Source: Candidatus Segetimicrobium genomatis (lineage in GTDB: Bacteria > Sysuimicrobiota > Sysuimicrobiia > Sysuimicrobiales > Segetimicrobiaceae). Taken from it: a DNA stretch of 64,000 nt. Within the stretch, counting starts at the first letter, position 1, and each line of letters begins with the position of its first letter. The notes under the pieces were generated by a model. The model did not search any database. It saw only the letters and a list, made by a program, of their open reading frames with translations, and had not been told where the DNA came from. The stretch is from the NCBI GenBank assembly GCA_005882275.1, contig VBAK01000106.1, positions 28,242 through 92,241 on the forward strand, read 5' to 3'. This document shows, piece after piece, positions 16,647 to 30,370 of this stretch. The position numbers and the translations under genes are program-made.

Positions 16647-16721
16647 CCCCGCTGCGCCCCCGGCTATTGCCCCGACTATTGATTCTAGCACAGGGCGGCG
16701 CCGGCGATCGGCCCGGGCGCC

Positions 16722-21251
<4,530 letters not shown>

Positions 21252-21335
21252 GGGCGACCCTCCTCGTTCTCCGGCGCGGTGCGCGGCGGGCCGCGCCGCC
21301 TCCTGCCCCCCGCCTTGCGCCCCGACTGCCTATGC

Positions 21336-21490
21336 AAAAAGCCCGAGGGAGCGATCCTCTGAGTGAGAGGAACCTCTCCCTCGGGCTTTTATCCCGAAGG
21401 TGTGGCGCCGCGTGGGCTGCCCGTGCCGCTCGGTCCTGACCGGCCGCTCGTGGAGGCCGCGGAACCCTAGGCACGCTCCCTCTCGCGCCT
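21336..21490 (-). ncRNA. ykkC-class riboswitch (ppGpp or PRPP subtype likely) in the gltB leader
   Basis: The minus-strand leader holds the conserved ykkC blocks in order: CTAGGGTTCCG (21460-21470), GGTCAGGACCGAG (21430-21442), CACACC, and GGGATAAAAGCCCGAGGG (21377-21394). Known subtypes bind guanidine, ppGpp, PRPP or nucleoside diphosphates. Association with a glutamate synthase gene fits the ppGpp subtype as I recall it. Because the terminator uses part of the aptamer, ligand binding should allow read-through (an ON switch). Subtype cannot be fixed by eye. Confidence 0.85.
21337..21390 (-). terminator. Riboswitch-controlled terminator before gltB
   Basis: Perfect 15-bp arms at 21376-21390 and 21337-21351 with a 24-base loop, ending GGGCTTTTT on the minus strand. 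The first arm is also the conserved 3' part of the ykkC aptamer, so aptamer folding and terminator folding exclude each other. The second arm can instead pair with GAGGGAGCG at the aptamer 5' edge. Confidence 0.85.
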
Positions 21491-21597
21491 GACGGCGGAA
21501 TCGGGACTCAGCGATGCCGCTGATCCGCGTTCTACACGACCGCCGCCGGCCGAAAGTATGGACCCGGACTCCATCTGCCGATCCGGATATTAGGAAA

Positions 21598-21626
21598 TTA
21601 CTATCAAAAGACGAACAGGTTGTCAA
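21598..21626 (-). promoter_or_regulatory. Promoter of gltB with long leader
   Basis: TTGACA at 21621-21626 and TAGTAA at 21598-21603 on the minus strand, 17 bases apart, with TG-A before the -10. It lies in a locally AT-rich stretch. The implied leader of about 340 bases contains the riboswitch and terminator. Confidence 0.6.
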
Positions 21627-21750
21627 GAAAACCGGTAATTGTTCGGATTCTCCGCCGCCCAAATCATCCCCGCTCGCATTCGAGCATAATATCGGCCGGT
21701 CGTTTGGTGCAATTCGGAAAATCCCGGACCGCGGGTAGGGGACGCTCGCC

Positions 21751-22911
21751 TCATCCCCGGGCGCCGCGCCGGAAGGCCACCTCGCCGGAGACCAGCGTGA
21801 GGGCCACGTCTCCCTCTCGATCCAGCACGACGAGATCGGCATCGCAGCCCGCGGCGATCCGGCCCTTGCGGCTGAGGCCGAGCAGGCGCGCCGGCACGAG
21901 GGTCGCGCACTGGACCGCCTCCCGCAGCCCCACCGACGCCGCGCGCGCGAAGTTGTGGACGCCCCGGATCATCGCCAGCACGCTGCCCGCCAGGGTGCCG
22001 TCGGCCAGACGCGCCACCCCGTCCCGGACGTCGACGCTCTGAGCCCCGAGCGTAAAGCTCCCCCGCCCCATCCCGGCGGCCGAGATGGCGTCGGTCACCA
22101 GGGCCACGCGAATCGGTCCCGCCACGCGCGCGATGAGTTGAATCGCGGCGGGGTGGAGGTGGACGAAGTCGGCGATGACCCCGAGCGTCAGCGTGGGGGT
22201 CAGCAGCGCGGCCCCCGCCGCGCCGGGCTCGCGGTGGTGGAACCCCCGCATCGCATTGAACACGTGCGTGACCATGCGGGCCCCCCAGGCCGCGGCGGCC
22301 GCCACCTCGTCGGCCGTGGCATCGGTGTGCCCGATCGAGACGATGACATGCTCGGCGGCCAGCCGGCGGACGACGGCCTCGGCGCCTTCGAGTTCGGGAG
22401 CGAGCGTGACCATCCGCAAGAGCCCGCCGGCGCGGCGGTGGGTCTCCTCGATCTCAGAAACCGACGGGTGACGGAGGTCCTGGGCGCGGTGGGCGCCGCG
22501 GCGCAGCGGATTCAGGTACGGCCCCTCCAGATGGACGCCCAGGATCTGGGGCAACGGCCGGCGCCGCGCCGCCGCGGCGCCGGCGCAGGCCGCGGCCCGG
22601 CGCATCTCCTCGAGCGGGGCGCTGACGATGGTCGGCAGGTACGCGGTCACGCCGGTGGCGGCAAGATACCGGCCCAGGATCTCGTAGCCCTCGGGGCCGC
22701 ACCGAAGACAGTCCACGCCGGCGCCCCCATTGACCTGCAGGTCGATCAGGCCGGGAATCAGCGTGCCGTCTGGAAAGGCCGCGGCCGGACCGGGGGCGTC
22801 CGGCGCCGGGGTCCCGGCCGCGACCCGGACGATCCGGCCCTCCTCGACCACGACGTATCCGGGGCTGAGATCGCGATCGGGGGCGAGCACGGTGCCGGCG
22901 GACACGATCAT
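21751..22911 (-). CDS. nagA: N-acetylglucosamine-6-phosphate deacetylase
   Basis: 386 residues. LIPGLIDLQVNGGAG, HLEGPYLNPLRRGAH, SIGHTDATADE, THVFNAMRGFHHREPG and ALVTDAISAAGMG are the successive metal and substrate motifs of NagA. It deacetylates GlcNAc-6-phosphate in amino-sugar and wall recycling. ATG 22911 was chosen at the start of the amidohydrolase fold (MIVSAGTVLAPDR); it has no Shine-Dalgarno. The longer frame upstream is antisense to the GNAT gene. It is divergent from the transporter/recycling genes, with about 110 bases between. Confidence 0.93.
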   Translation of the reverse strand: MIVSAGTVLAPDRDLSPGYVVVEEGRIVRVAAGTPAPDAPGPAAAFPDGTLIPGLIDLQVNGGAGVDCLRCGPEGYEILGRYLAATGVTAYLPTIVSAPLEEMRRAAACAGAAAARRRPLPQILGVHLEGPYLNPLRRGAHRAQDLRHPSVSEIEETHRRAGGLLRMVTLAPELEGAEAVVRRLAAEHVIVSIGHTDATADEVAAAAAWGARMVTHVFNAMRGFHHREPGAAGAALLTPTLTLGVIADFVHLHPAAIQLIARVAGPIRVALVTDAISAAGMGRGSFTLGAQSVDVRDGVARLADGTLAGSVLAMIRGVHNFARAASVGLREAVQCATLVPARLLGLSRKGRIAAGCDADLVVLDREGDVALTLVSGEVAFRRGARG

Positions 22912-23020
22912 GGAGGCGTTGCTTTCGGCCCACGCGTTCCACCTCCTGCGTTCGACGACCGCCGCGCGGCGCGATCCCATCGCGGATGTGGAAGGCCCGC
23001 GGCGGCGGTCCGGAGAATAC

Positions 23021-23509
23021 GTGCCTGTGACGATCCGGCCGTTGGTCGAGGCCGACGTGGACGCCTGCGCCGCCATCATGCTCGCAACCCCGCTGCTGGC
23101 GCGCTATGGGGTCACGACGGCGGCGGCCGCGCGGGGCGCGCTCGCCGACGTGTTCGCAGGCCCGTGCCGGGGCCTGGTCGCGGAGGAGGCCGGCCGCATC
23201 ATCGGGTTCGCCGTCTACAGCGTCCGGGGAACGTTCGCGCACAGCGGGTACGTGCGCACCATCGCGGTCGCGCCGGACGCGCAGCACCGGGGTGCCGGCC
23301 GCCGGCTGATGGACGCCGTGGAAGCGGCCATCTTCGATCACGGACCGAACGTGTTTCTGCTCACCTCGGCCTGGAACGCGGAGGCGCAGCGATTCTACGA
23401 GCGCCGCGGGTACCGGCGGATCGGCGAGATCCCCGACTACGTGCGCAGCGGCATCACGGAGGTCCTGTACCGCAAAACGCTCGGCCCGATCCAGGGAACG
23501 GGCGCATAG
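23021..23509 (+). CDS. GNAT family N-acetyltransferase
   Basis: 162 residues. VRTIAVAPDAQHRGAGRRLM is the acetyl-CoA binding motif A of GNAT enzymes and ERRGYRRIGEIPDYV is motif B. It resembles RimI-type acetyltransferases; the acceptor is unknown. GTG 23021 is five bases after GGAG; the following GTG (23027) is an alternative. It is first in the plus-strand recycling cluster, 10 bases before the binding-protein gene. Confidence 0.88.
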   Translation: MPVTIRPLVEADVDACAAIMLATPLLARYGVTTAAAARGALADVFAGPCRGLVAEEAGRIIGFAVYSVRGTFAHSGYVRTIAVAPDAQHRGAGRRLMDAVEAAIFDHGPNVFLLTSAWNAEAQRFYERRGYRRIGEIPDYVRSGITEVLYRKTLGPIQGTGA

Positions 23510-23519
23510 GGGGTGCTCG

Positions 23520-25055
23520 ATGCCATCGAGGCGGTGTCTGGCTCTTGGACTGGCGCTGGCGCTCGCGGCCGGACCGGCCGCGGGTTCCTTCGCGCCGAGG
23601 ACGCAGGCGGCCGGCGCCAGGGCGACGCTGACGCTCGGCGTCGATCAAGAGATCGTCGGCCTGGATCCCAACAAGGTCACCGCCTTCTCCTCGTTCCGGC
23701 GGGTCGACCTCCTGTACAACAAGCTGGTCACCTACGACGCCGACCTGCGCGTGGTCGGGGACCTGGCGGAGTCCTGGGACACCCCCGACGCCCGGACCTA
23801 CGTCTTCCACCTCCGCAGGGGCGTGCTGTTCCATGACGGCGAGGAGATGACCGCCGACGACGTCGTCTTCACGATCGAGCGGATCCTCGACCCCAAGACC
23901 GCCTCGCCCGGCCGGTCCTACCTGGATCCCGTGGACACCGTCACGGCGGCGGATCGCTACACGGTCCGCCTCCACCTCAAATACCCGCTGGCCTCGATCT
24001 TTTCCGGGCTGGCGTCCGGGAACGCCGCGATCGTCGAGAAGGCCGCGGTCCTCCGCGCCGGCGACCTCCAGAAGACCGAGGCCGGCACCGGACCGTTCAC
24101 GCTGGCCGAATGGGTGCCCGACAACTTCATGCGCCTGACCAGGAACCCCCGCTACTTCAAGCGGGGGCTGCCGAAAGTGGACGAGGTGGTGTTCCGCATC
24201 ATCCCCGAACAGGCCTCGCTGCTGGCCGGCGTCCGGACGCGGAGCGTCGATCTGGCCACGATCTCGGACGGCAGCGTCGTCAAACAGGCGCAGGGCGACC
24301 GCGGGCTCGTCGTCGCGCAGATGCCCGGCCTCAACCTCCGCATCTTCTCGTTCAACACGACCCGCGCGCCGTTCACGGACGCGCGGGTGCGGGACGCGAT
24401 CGCCTACGCCATCGACCGCGACGCGGTCGTCAAGGCCGCGGAGTTCGGGCTCGGCGTGGTCAGCGGCCCGGTGCCGGCGCCGGCGAAGCTCTGGGCGCTC
24501 CCGGTGGGCGCGTTTCCCGAGTATCATCCGAACCCGGCGAAGGCCCGGCAGCTGCTCCAGGACGCGGGCGCCGCCGGGGCCGCGTTCAAGATCGTCGCGT
24601 CGCCGACCTACGAGGGCGGGCTGGCGGTGGCCGAGGTGATCCAGAACCAGCTGCGCGGCGTGGGGCTCGCCCCCACCATCGAGAACATCGAGTGGGGGAC
24701 CTACATCAACCGCTGGGTCAAGCGCGACTTCGACACGATGATCGAGCTCCGCGGCGGCGATCCCGACCCGGACCGGTTCCTGTACCGGACGTTCTACAGC
24801 ACCGGCGCGGTGAACAACTTCCTCTTCAAGGACGCCGCGGTGGACAGGCTGCTCGACCGCGGCCGCGTGCACGTGGCGGCCGCCGAGCGCAGGCCGATCT
24901 ACGACGACCTCCAGCGCGCCCTCGTCGAGAAGGCGCCGGCGGTCTTCCTGTACGCCCCCTACGAGTCGGCGGTCCTGCAGCCGTACGTCAAGGGGTTTCG
25001 CCTGATCCCGACCGGGGCGCTCACCTACCTGGAACAGACCTCGATCGAGCGATGA
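23520..25055 (+). CDS. ABC transporter substrate-binding protein, peptide/muropeptide type (family 5)
   Basis: 511 residues. A signal peptide occupies about residues 1-30 (LALGLALALAAGPAAG). The family 5 extracellular fold shows in LYNKLVTYDADLRVVGDLAESWDT and FHLRRGVLFHDGEEMTADDV, with a hinge and a second lobe ending ALTYLEQTSIER. No lipobox Cys is obvious. It binds oligopeptides or, given the neighbours, possibly muropeptides or sugars for the two permeases that follow. No ATPase gene is beside it. Confidence 0.9.
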   Translation: MPSRRCLALGLALALAAGPAAGSFAPRTQAAGARATLTLGVDQEIVGLDPNKVTAFSSFRRVDLLYNKLVTYDADLRVVGDLAESWDTPDARTYVFHLRRGVLFHDGEEMTADDVVFTIERILDPKTASPGRSYLDPVDTVTAADRYTVRLHLKYPLASIFSGLASGNAAIVEKAAVLRAGDLQKTEAGTGPFTLAEWVPDNFMRLTRNPRYFKRGLPKVDEVVFRIIPEQASLLAGVRTRSVDLATISDGSVVKQAQGDRGLVVAQMPGLNLRIFSFNTTRAPFTDARVRDAIAYAIDRDAVVKAAEFGLGVVSGPVPAPAKLWALPVGAFPEYHPNPAKARQLLQDAGAAGAAFKIVASPTYEGGLAVAEVIQNQLRGVGLAPTIENIEWGTYINRWVKRDFDTMIELRGGDPDPDRFLYRTFYSTGAVNNFLFKDAAVDRLLDRGRVHVAAAERRPIYDDLQRALVEKAPAVFLYAPYESAVLQPYVKGFRLIPTGALTYLEQTSIER

Positions 25056-25097
25056 CCGACCGCCGGGCCGGGCGCGCTCCCGGCCCGGCCGGGCCGC

Positions 25098-26051
25098 GTG
25101 GCCGCGTTCATCCTCGCCCGGCTCCTCACCCTCCTGCCAGTCCTCTGGGGGGTGTCGGTTGTCGTCTTCCTGCTCATCCACCTGATTCCGGGGAACGCCC
25201 TCCAGATGTTCCTCGGCACCCAGGTGGACATGACCCCGGCGCAGATGGATGAGCTCCGGCGCCTCTTTGGCCTGACCAAGCCGCTCCCGCTCCAGTACGC
25301 CGACTGGCTCGGCCGCATCGTCCGGGGAGACTTCGGCGTCTCGCTGCGCACCGGCCGTCCGGTGCTGCCCGACATCCTCGCCCGGCTGCCGGTGAGCGTG
25401 GAGTTGACCCTGCTGGCGCTCGTCTTCGCCCTCGCCCTGGCGCTCCCCATCGGGATCGCGTCCGCGATCCGGCGGGGGACCGCCGAAGACGCGGCCATCC
25501 GGGTGGGGGGACTGATCGGCCTCAGCATCCCCAACTTCTGGCTGGCGACGATGCTGCTGCTCTTCCTCCCCGGGCGCGTCCTCCCGATCGCCTCGATCGG
25601 CGTCTACGTCCGCTTCTTCGCCGACCCCATCGGCAACCTGACGGTGCTGGCCCTCCCGGCGTTCTCGCTCGGGGTCGTCCTGACCGCGGTGCTCATGCGG
25701 TTCGTCCGCTCCTCGCTGCTCGAGGTCCTCGGGCAGGACTACGTCCGGACGGCGCGGGCGAAAGGGCTGCGGGAACGCCTGGTGATCGACCGGCACGCGC
25801 TGCGCAACGCGCTGATCCCGGTGATCACCGTGGTCGGCTTTCAGGCCGGGTATCTCCTCGGCGGCACGGTCGTGATCGAGGAGGTGTTTGCACTGCCGGG
25901 CATGGGCCGGCTGGCGCTCAACGCGATCGCCCAGCGGGACTATCCGGTGGTGCAGGGCGTGGTCCTCGTCATCGCCATGCTGTTCGTGCTGACCAATATC
26001 GCGGTGGACGTGCTGTACGCGTACGTGGATCCGCGGGTGCGGTACCGATGA
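25098..26051 (+). CDS. ABC transporter permease, DppB/OppB type
   Basis: 317 residues, six membrane segments. N-terminus LARLLTLLPVLWGVSVVVFL and the EAA loop DYVRTARAKGLRERLVIDRHA (first 20) are standard for DppB. It pairs with the next gene to form the channel. GTG start at 25098. It overlaps dppC-type permease by 4 bases (ATGA). Confidence 0.92.
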   Translation: MAAFILARLLTLLPVLWGVSVVVFLLIHLIPGNALQMFLGTQVDMTPAQMDELRRLFGLTKPLPLQYADWLGRIVRGDFGVSLRTGRPVLPDILARLPVSVELTLLALVFALALALPIGIASAIRRGTAEDAAIRVGGLIGLSIPNFWLATMLLLFLPGRVLPIASIGVYVRFFADPIGNLTVLALPAFSLGVVLTAVLMRFVRSSLLEVLGQDYVRTARAKGLRERLVIDRHALRNALIPVITVVGFQAGYLLGGTVVIEEVFALPGMGRLALNAIAQRDYPVVQGVVLVIAMLFVLTNIAVDVLYAYVDPRVRYR

Positions 26052-26932
26052 GCGGCCCCCCGGCGGCGCGCCGGCCGCGGCCGGCGGCGCCGCCGCGCCC
26101 GCGCCCCACCTTCGCCGTTCGGCTCCTGCGGACGCCTGTCGCGGTGGCGGGGGCCGTGATCGTGGGAACCTATCTCCTGGCCGCCGGGGCGGCTCCCGTG
26201 CTGGCGCCCGGCGATCCGCTCGCCATGGCCCCCCAGGCCCTCCTGGCCCCGCCGGGCGGACCGCATCCGTTCGGCACCGACCAGTTCGGGAGAGATGTCG
26301 CGAGCCGGCTGCTCTACGGAGCGCGCGTGTCGCTGTCCGTGTCGTTCGCGTCGGTCCTGGTGGCCCTGGTGACGGGAGGCGCGGCCGGCGTCGCCGCGGG
26401 GTACTTCGGCGGGACGCTCGACGGGGTGCTGATGCGCGCGATGGACGTGATCTTCGCCTTTCCCGCGGTGCTGCTGGCGATCGCCATCATGGCGGCCGCC
26501 GGCACGGCGGTGTGGACGATCATCGCGGCGATCGGTATCGTCTACACGCCCCAGTTTGCCCGGGTCAGCCGGGCCGGCGCGCTGGCCGTCCGCGGCCTGG
26601 AGTACATCGATGCGGCCGCCGCGCTGGGAGCCGGGACCGGGCGAATTCTCTGGAACCACATCCTGCCGAACATCGCGGCGCCCTTGATCGTGCAGACATC
26701 GCTCAGCCTGTCGCTGGCGATCCTCACCGAATCCGCGCTGAGCTTCCTCGGCCTCGGCACGCAGCCCCCCACGCCGTCCTGGGGGAACATGCTCGCCGAA
26801 TCCCGCCGGTTCATGGCCCTTGCCTCGTGGACCGCCGTCTTCCCGGGGGCGGCGATCGCCCTGATCGTGCTCGGCTTCAATCTCATCGGCGACGGCCTCC
26901 GCGACCTCCTGGATCCGCGCCTGCGGGTGTGA
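26048..26932 (+). CDS. ABC transporter permease, DppC/OppC type
   Basis: 294 residues. HPFGTDQFGRDVASRLLYG is the conserved periplasmic segment after the first helix, and ALAVRGLEYIDAAAALGAG the EAA loop. Second half of the peptide importer. The ATPase subunits DppD/DppF are not within the window, so a shared ATPase elsewhere would be needed. Confidence 0.92.
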   Translation: MSGPPAARRPRPAAPPRPRPTFAVRLLRTPVAVAGAVIVGTYLLAAGAAPVLAPGDPLAMAPQALLAPPGGPHPFGTDQFGRDVASRLLYGARVSLSVSFASVLVALVTGGAAGVAAGYFGGTLDGVLMRAMDVIFAFPAVLLAIAIMAAAGTAVWTIIAAIGIVYTPQFARVSRAGALAVRGLEYIDAAAALGAGTGRILWNHILPNIAAPLIVQTSLSLSLAILTESALSFLGLGTQPPTPSWGNMLAESRRFMALASWTAVFPGAAIALIVLGFNLIGDGLRDLLDPRLRV

Positions 26933-27002
26933 GACCGGCGGGCCGAGAACCGGTATGAGATCCGGACGACCTGGGCATCCAACGTAGGTGACGAGGTGCG
27001 GC

Positions 27003-27899
27003 ATGCGCGACTCTGAGCTCCTGACCGAAGCCATCAACGAGCGCACGCGAGACCTGGACCTCCGCGCTCCGCTCGACCAGGCCCGGGTGATGAACGAGGA
27101 AGACCGGCGCGTCCCCGCCGCGGTGGAAGCCGTGCTCCCGCAGATCGCGGACGCCGTGGTCCGCATCGCCGCAGCGCTGCGCCGCGGGGGCCGGCTGATC
27201 TACGTCGGCGCCGGGACCAGCGGCCGGCTCGCCGTGCTGGACGCGGCGGAGTGCCCGCCCACGTTCGGCACCCCGCCGGACCTCGTGCAGGCGGTGCTGG
27301 CGGGAGAGGCGCAGGCGGTAACCGAGGCTGTGGAGGGCGCCGAGGACGACGAGGCCGCGGGCGAGCGGGCGATGGACGCGCGGGGCGCCGGGCCGGACGA
27401 CGTGGTCGTCGGGATCGCGGCGAGCGGACGGACGCCGTTCGTCGTCGCCGCCGTCCGCCGCGCGCGGGCGCGCGGGGCGGCCACGATCGCCGTGGCCTGC
27501 ACGCCGGCCTCGCCGCTCGAGGCCGCGTGCCATCTGAGCATCGTGCCCCTGGTGGGCCCCGAAGTCATCGCCGGAAGCACGCGGCTCAAAGCCGGGACCG
27601 CCCAGAAGCTGGTGCTGAACATGCTGAGCACGCTGACGATGGTCCAGCTCGGCAAGGTCTACGGGAACCTGATGGTGGACCTGACCGCGACGAACGCCAA
27701 GCTCCGCCGGCGGGCGGTCCGGATCGTGGCGGCCGCGGCCGAGGTCGCCGAACCCAAGGCCGTCGAGGCCCTCGCCCGCGCCGGCGGGCGTGCGCCGGTC
27801 GCGATCATCATGCTCCGCGCCCGTCTCGACCCGGAGGCGGCGGCGGAGCGGCTGGCGCGCGCCGGGGGAAGCGTCCGCCGGGCGCTGGCCGGGCCGTGA
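27003..27899 (+). CDS. murQ: N-acetylmuramic acid 6-phosphate etherase
   Basis: 298 residues with an SIS domain: YVGAGTSGRLAVLDAAECPP, then GIAASGRTPFVVAAV and KLVLNMLSTLTMVQLGKVYG. MurQ cleaves the lactyl ether of MurNAc-6-phosphate to give GlcNAc-6-phosphate, which NagA then deacetylates. ATG 27003 follows GAGGTG; the 15-base longer GTG start lacks a ribosome site. About 70 bases after the transporter. Confidence 0.94.
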   Translation: MRDSELLTEAINERTRDLDLRAPLDQARVMNEEDRRVPAAVEAVLPQIADAVVRIAAALRRGGRLIYVGAGTSGRLAVLDAAECPPTFGTPPDLVQAVLAGEAQAVTEAVEGAEDDEAAGERAMDARGAGPDDVVVGIAASGRTPFVVAAVRRARARGAATIAVACTPASPLEAACHLSIVPLVGPEVIAGSTRLKAGTAQKLVLNMLSTLTMVQLGKVYGNLMVDLTATNAKLRRRAVRIVAAAAEVAEPKAVEALARAGGRAPVAIIMLRARLDPEAAAERLARAGGSVRRALAGP

Positions 27900-27939
27900 C
27901 CGCGGGACCCGTGACGGCGCCCCCGGCGACGCCCCGCCC

Positions 27940-29151
27940 ATGACCGCCGACCCGTTCGCCCGCATTCGGGCCAAGCCCACCAAGACGATCATCGGACTCA
28001 TCTCCGGCACCTCCGCGGACGGCATCACCGCGGCTGCCGTCGAGATTACCGACCGGCCGGGGGACCGGCCCGGCATCAGCCTCCGCGGCTGGGCCACCAC
28101 GCCGTATCCCGACGGCGTGCGGAACCGGTTGGTCGACCTGTTCACCGAGCCGGCCACGATGCAGGACGCGGCCTCCCTCAACTATCTCCTCGGGGACTTG
28201 TTCGCCTCCGCCGCCGAGGCGGCGGCCCGGGCGGCCGGGTACGGGATGGAGTCGGTCGACCTCATCGCCTCGCACGGCCAGACGGTCGCCCACGTCGCCG
28301 TCGGCGACCCCGCCGATCCGCTGAGCCGCGCCGCCACGCTCCAGCTGGCGGAGGCGGCGGTGATCGCCGAGCGCACCGGCCGGCCGGTCATCGCGGACTT
28401 CCGCGCCGCCGACATGGCGGCCGGAGGGGTCGGCGCGCCGTTCGTGCCCTACGCCGACCTGCTCCTGCTCGGCGGACCCACCGGCCGGATCGCGCTCAAC
28501 CTCGGCGGGATCTCCAATTTGACGGTGCTGCCGGCCGGGGCGCGGCGCGAGGACGTGTATGCCTTCGACTGCGGCCCGGGCAACATGATCATCGACGGGC
28601 TCGCCCGCCACGTGTTCGGGGAGCCCTTCGATCGCGACGGCGCGCATGCGGCCCGCGGGCGCGTGCACCGCGAGATGCTGGCGTCGCTGATGAGCCACCC
28701 CTTCGTGGCCGCCGCCCCGCCGAAAGCGGCCGGGCACGAGCAGTTCGGCCGCCCCTTCCTCCGCGATCTGCTGACCCGATGGGGCACGGTCCCACCCGAC
28801 GACCTGCTGGCCACCGCGACCGCCTTTACAGCCCAGGCGGTCGGGCTGAATATCTCCCGGCACGTGCTGCCCCGCCATCCCGTCGAGGAGATCGTCGCCT
28901 CGGGCGGAGGCGTCCACAACCCGACCCTGCTGCGGGACCTCGCCGCCGCGGTGGCGCCCTTGCGCGTGCGTCGAATCGACGAGTTCGGCGTCCCCTCGGA
29001 CGCGAAAGAAGCGCTGGCCTTCGCGCTCCTCGGCCACGCGTCCCTGATGGGCCTCCCCGGGAACCTCCCCCGGGTCACCGGGGCGCGCCACGCCGCGGTG
29101 CTGGGAAAGTTCACGTGGCCGCCGGGCGCGGCGGGCGGCCGCCCCTCGTGA
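27940..29151 (+). CDS. anmK: Anhydro-N-acetylmuramic acid kinase
   Basis: 403 residues. GLISGTSADGITAA is the phosphate-binding motif, with Ile-Thr where many homologues have Ile/Val-Asp. DLIASHGQTVAHV, NLGGISNLTVL and FDCGPGNMIID complete the family pattern. It opens and phosphorylates 1,6-anhydroMurNAc from lytic transglycosylases to MurNAc-6-phosphate, the MurQ substrate. It starts 41 bases after murQ and its stop abuts the hydrolase start region. Confidence 0.93.
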   Translation: MTADPFARIRAKPTKTIIGLISGTSADGITAAAVEITDRPGDRPGISLRGWATTPYPDGVRNRLVDLFTEPATMQDAASLNYLLGDLFASAAEAAARAAGYGMESVDLIASHGQTVAHVAVGDPADPLSRAATLQLAEAAVIAERTGRPVIADFRAADMAAGGVGAPFVPYADLLLLGGPTGRIALNLGGISNLTVLPAGARREDVYAFDCGPGNMIIDGLARHVFGEPFDRDGAHAARGRVHREMLASLMSHPFVAAAPPKAAGHEQFGRPFLRDLLTRWGTVPPDDLLATATAFTAQAVGLNISRHVLPRHPVEEIVASGGGVHNPTLLRDLAAAVAPLRVRRIDEFGVPSDAKEALAFALLGHASLMGLPGNLPRVTGARHAAVLGKFTWPPGAAGGRPS

Positions 29152-29174
29152 GAGCGCGCGGAGACGCGGAGGAG

Positions 29175-30293
29175 ATGCGCGGGGCGGTCGGGGACCCGCG
29201 CCGCGTTCCTCCCGCGCTGGCGCCGGTCCGCGCGCTGCTCGAGGAGGGCATCGGCCGCGCCTATCCGGGCGCGGTGCTGGCCGTCCTCCACCGCGGGGAG
29301 AGGATCATCCGGTGGGCGGTCGGGGACCGGTCGCTGACCCCGACCCGGCAGCCCGCGGCGCCGGAGACGATCTACGACCTGGCGTCCCTGACCAAAGTCG
29401 TCGTCACCGTCCCGCTGATCCTCCAGGCCGCGGCCGAAGGCCGGCTTGCGCTCGACGATGCCGTCGCCGCGCATCTCCCCGAGTGCGGCCCCTCCGCCGT
29501 CACGCTGCGTCACCTGCTGTCCCATACCGCCGGCCTGCCGGCCTGGATCCCGTTCTACCTGGAGGCGGCGGGATACGACGCCGTGGTCGCGCGCGCGGCG
29601 GCGCGGGTGTCCGGCGCCGTCCCCGGGGGGCCGGCCGTCTACAGCGACCTGGGGTTCATCCTGCTCGGCGAGGTCGTGCGCCGGACCTTGGGCGCGCCGT
29701 TGGACGTCCTCGCCCGAGGGCGCATCTTCGGTCCCCTCGGCATGATCGACACAGGCTACCTGCCCGATCGCGCGCTCCTCGAGCGCATCGCGCCGACCGA
29801 GGACGGCACCGCCATCGAGCAGGGGATGGCCGGCGAGGCCGGCCGGAGACACACGTGGCGGCGGCGCCTCATCTGGGGCGAAGTGCACGACAGCAACGCC
29901 TACGCCATGGGCGGGGTTTCCGGTCACGCCGGCGTGTTCGGCACCGCGGACGACCTCATCGCCTATTGCCGCCTGTGGCTCGACGGCGGAGGGGGCCCCA
30001 ACGGCCGCCTCCTCGATGCCGCCCTCGTCCGCGAAGCGACGGCGGATCAGACGCAGGGAGCCGGCCGCGGCCTCGGATGGGCGCTCACGGGCCCGCAGGG
30101 GTGGTGGGGAGCGTCGCTCTCGCCCCGGGCGTTCGGGCACACCGGCTTCACCGGCACCTCGATCGTGATCGATTCGCAAGACGATCTGGCCATCGTCCTC
30201 CTCACCAACGCCATCCATCCGGGACGGGACCGCACCGAGATCCTCGCCCTCCGTCCCAGGATCGCCGCCGCGGTGGCCGCCGCCCTGCTCTGA
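29175..30293 (+). CDS. Serine hydrolase, class C beta-lactamase/YfeW-like
   Basis: 372 residues. Catalytic motifs: SLTK (SxxK), YSDLGF in the YxN position (Asp instead of Asn) and HTGFTG in the KTG position. No signal peptide is seen, so it may act in the cytoplasm. In E. coli the beta-lactamase-family gene yfeW sits with murQ and murP, so a muropeptide or D-Ala peptidase role is plausible here. Start ATG 29175 chosen; a GTG at 29148 overlapping the anmK stop is the alternative. Confidence 0.88.
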   Translation: MRGAVGDPRRVPPALAPVRALLEEGIGRAYPGAVLAVLHRGERIIRWAVGDRSLTPTRQPAAPETIYDLASLTKVVVTVPLILQAAAEGRLALDDAVAAHLPECGPSAVTLRHLLSHTAGLPAWIPFYLEAAGYDAVVARAAARVSGAVPGGPAVYSDLGFILLGEVVRRTLGAPLDVLARGRIFGPLGMIDTGYLPDRALLERIAPTEDGTAIEQGMAGEAGRRHTWRRRLIWGEVHDSNAYAMGGVSGHAGVFGTADDLIAYCRLWLDGGGGPNGRLLDAALVREATADQTQGAGRGLGWALTGPQGWWGASLSPRAFGHTGFTGTSIVIDSQDDLAIVLLTNAIHPGRDRTEILALRPRIAAAVAAALL

Positions 30294-30370
30294 TCGGTGC
30301 GCCACAGGGACCCGAGCACCATCCGGGAGCGGGAGGATCGGCCGCGGCGGTCCGAGAAGCCTGCTCGCCC

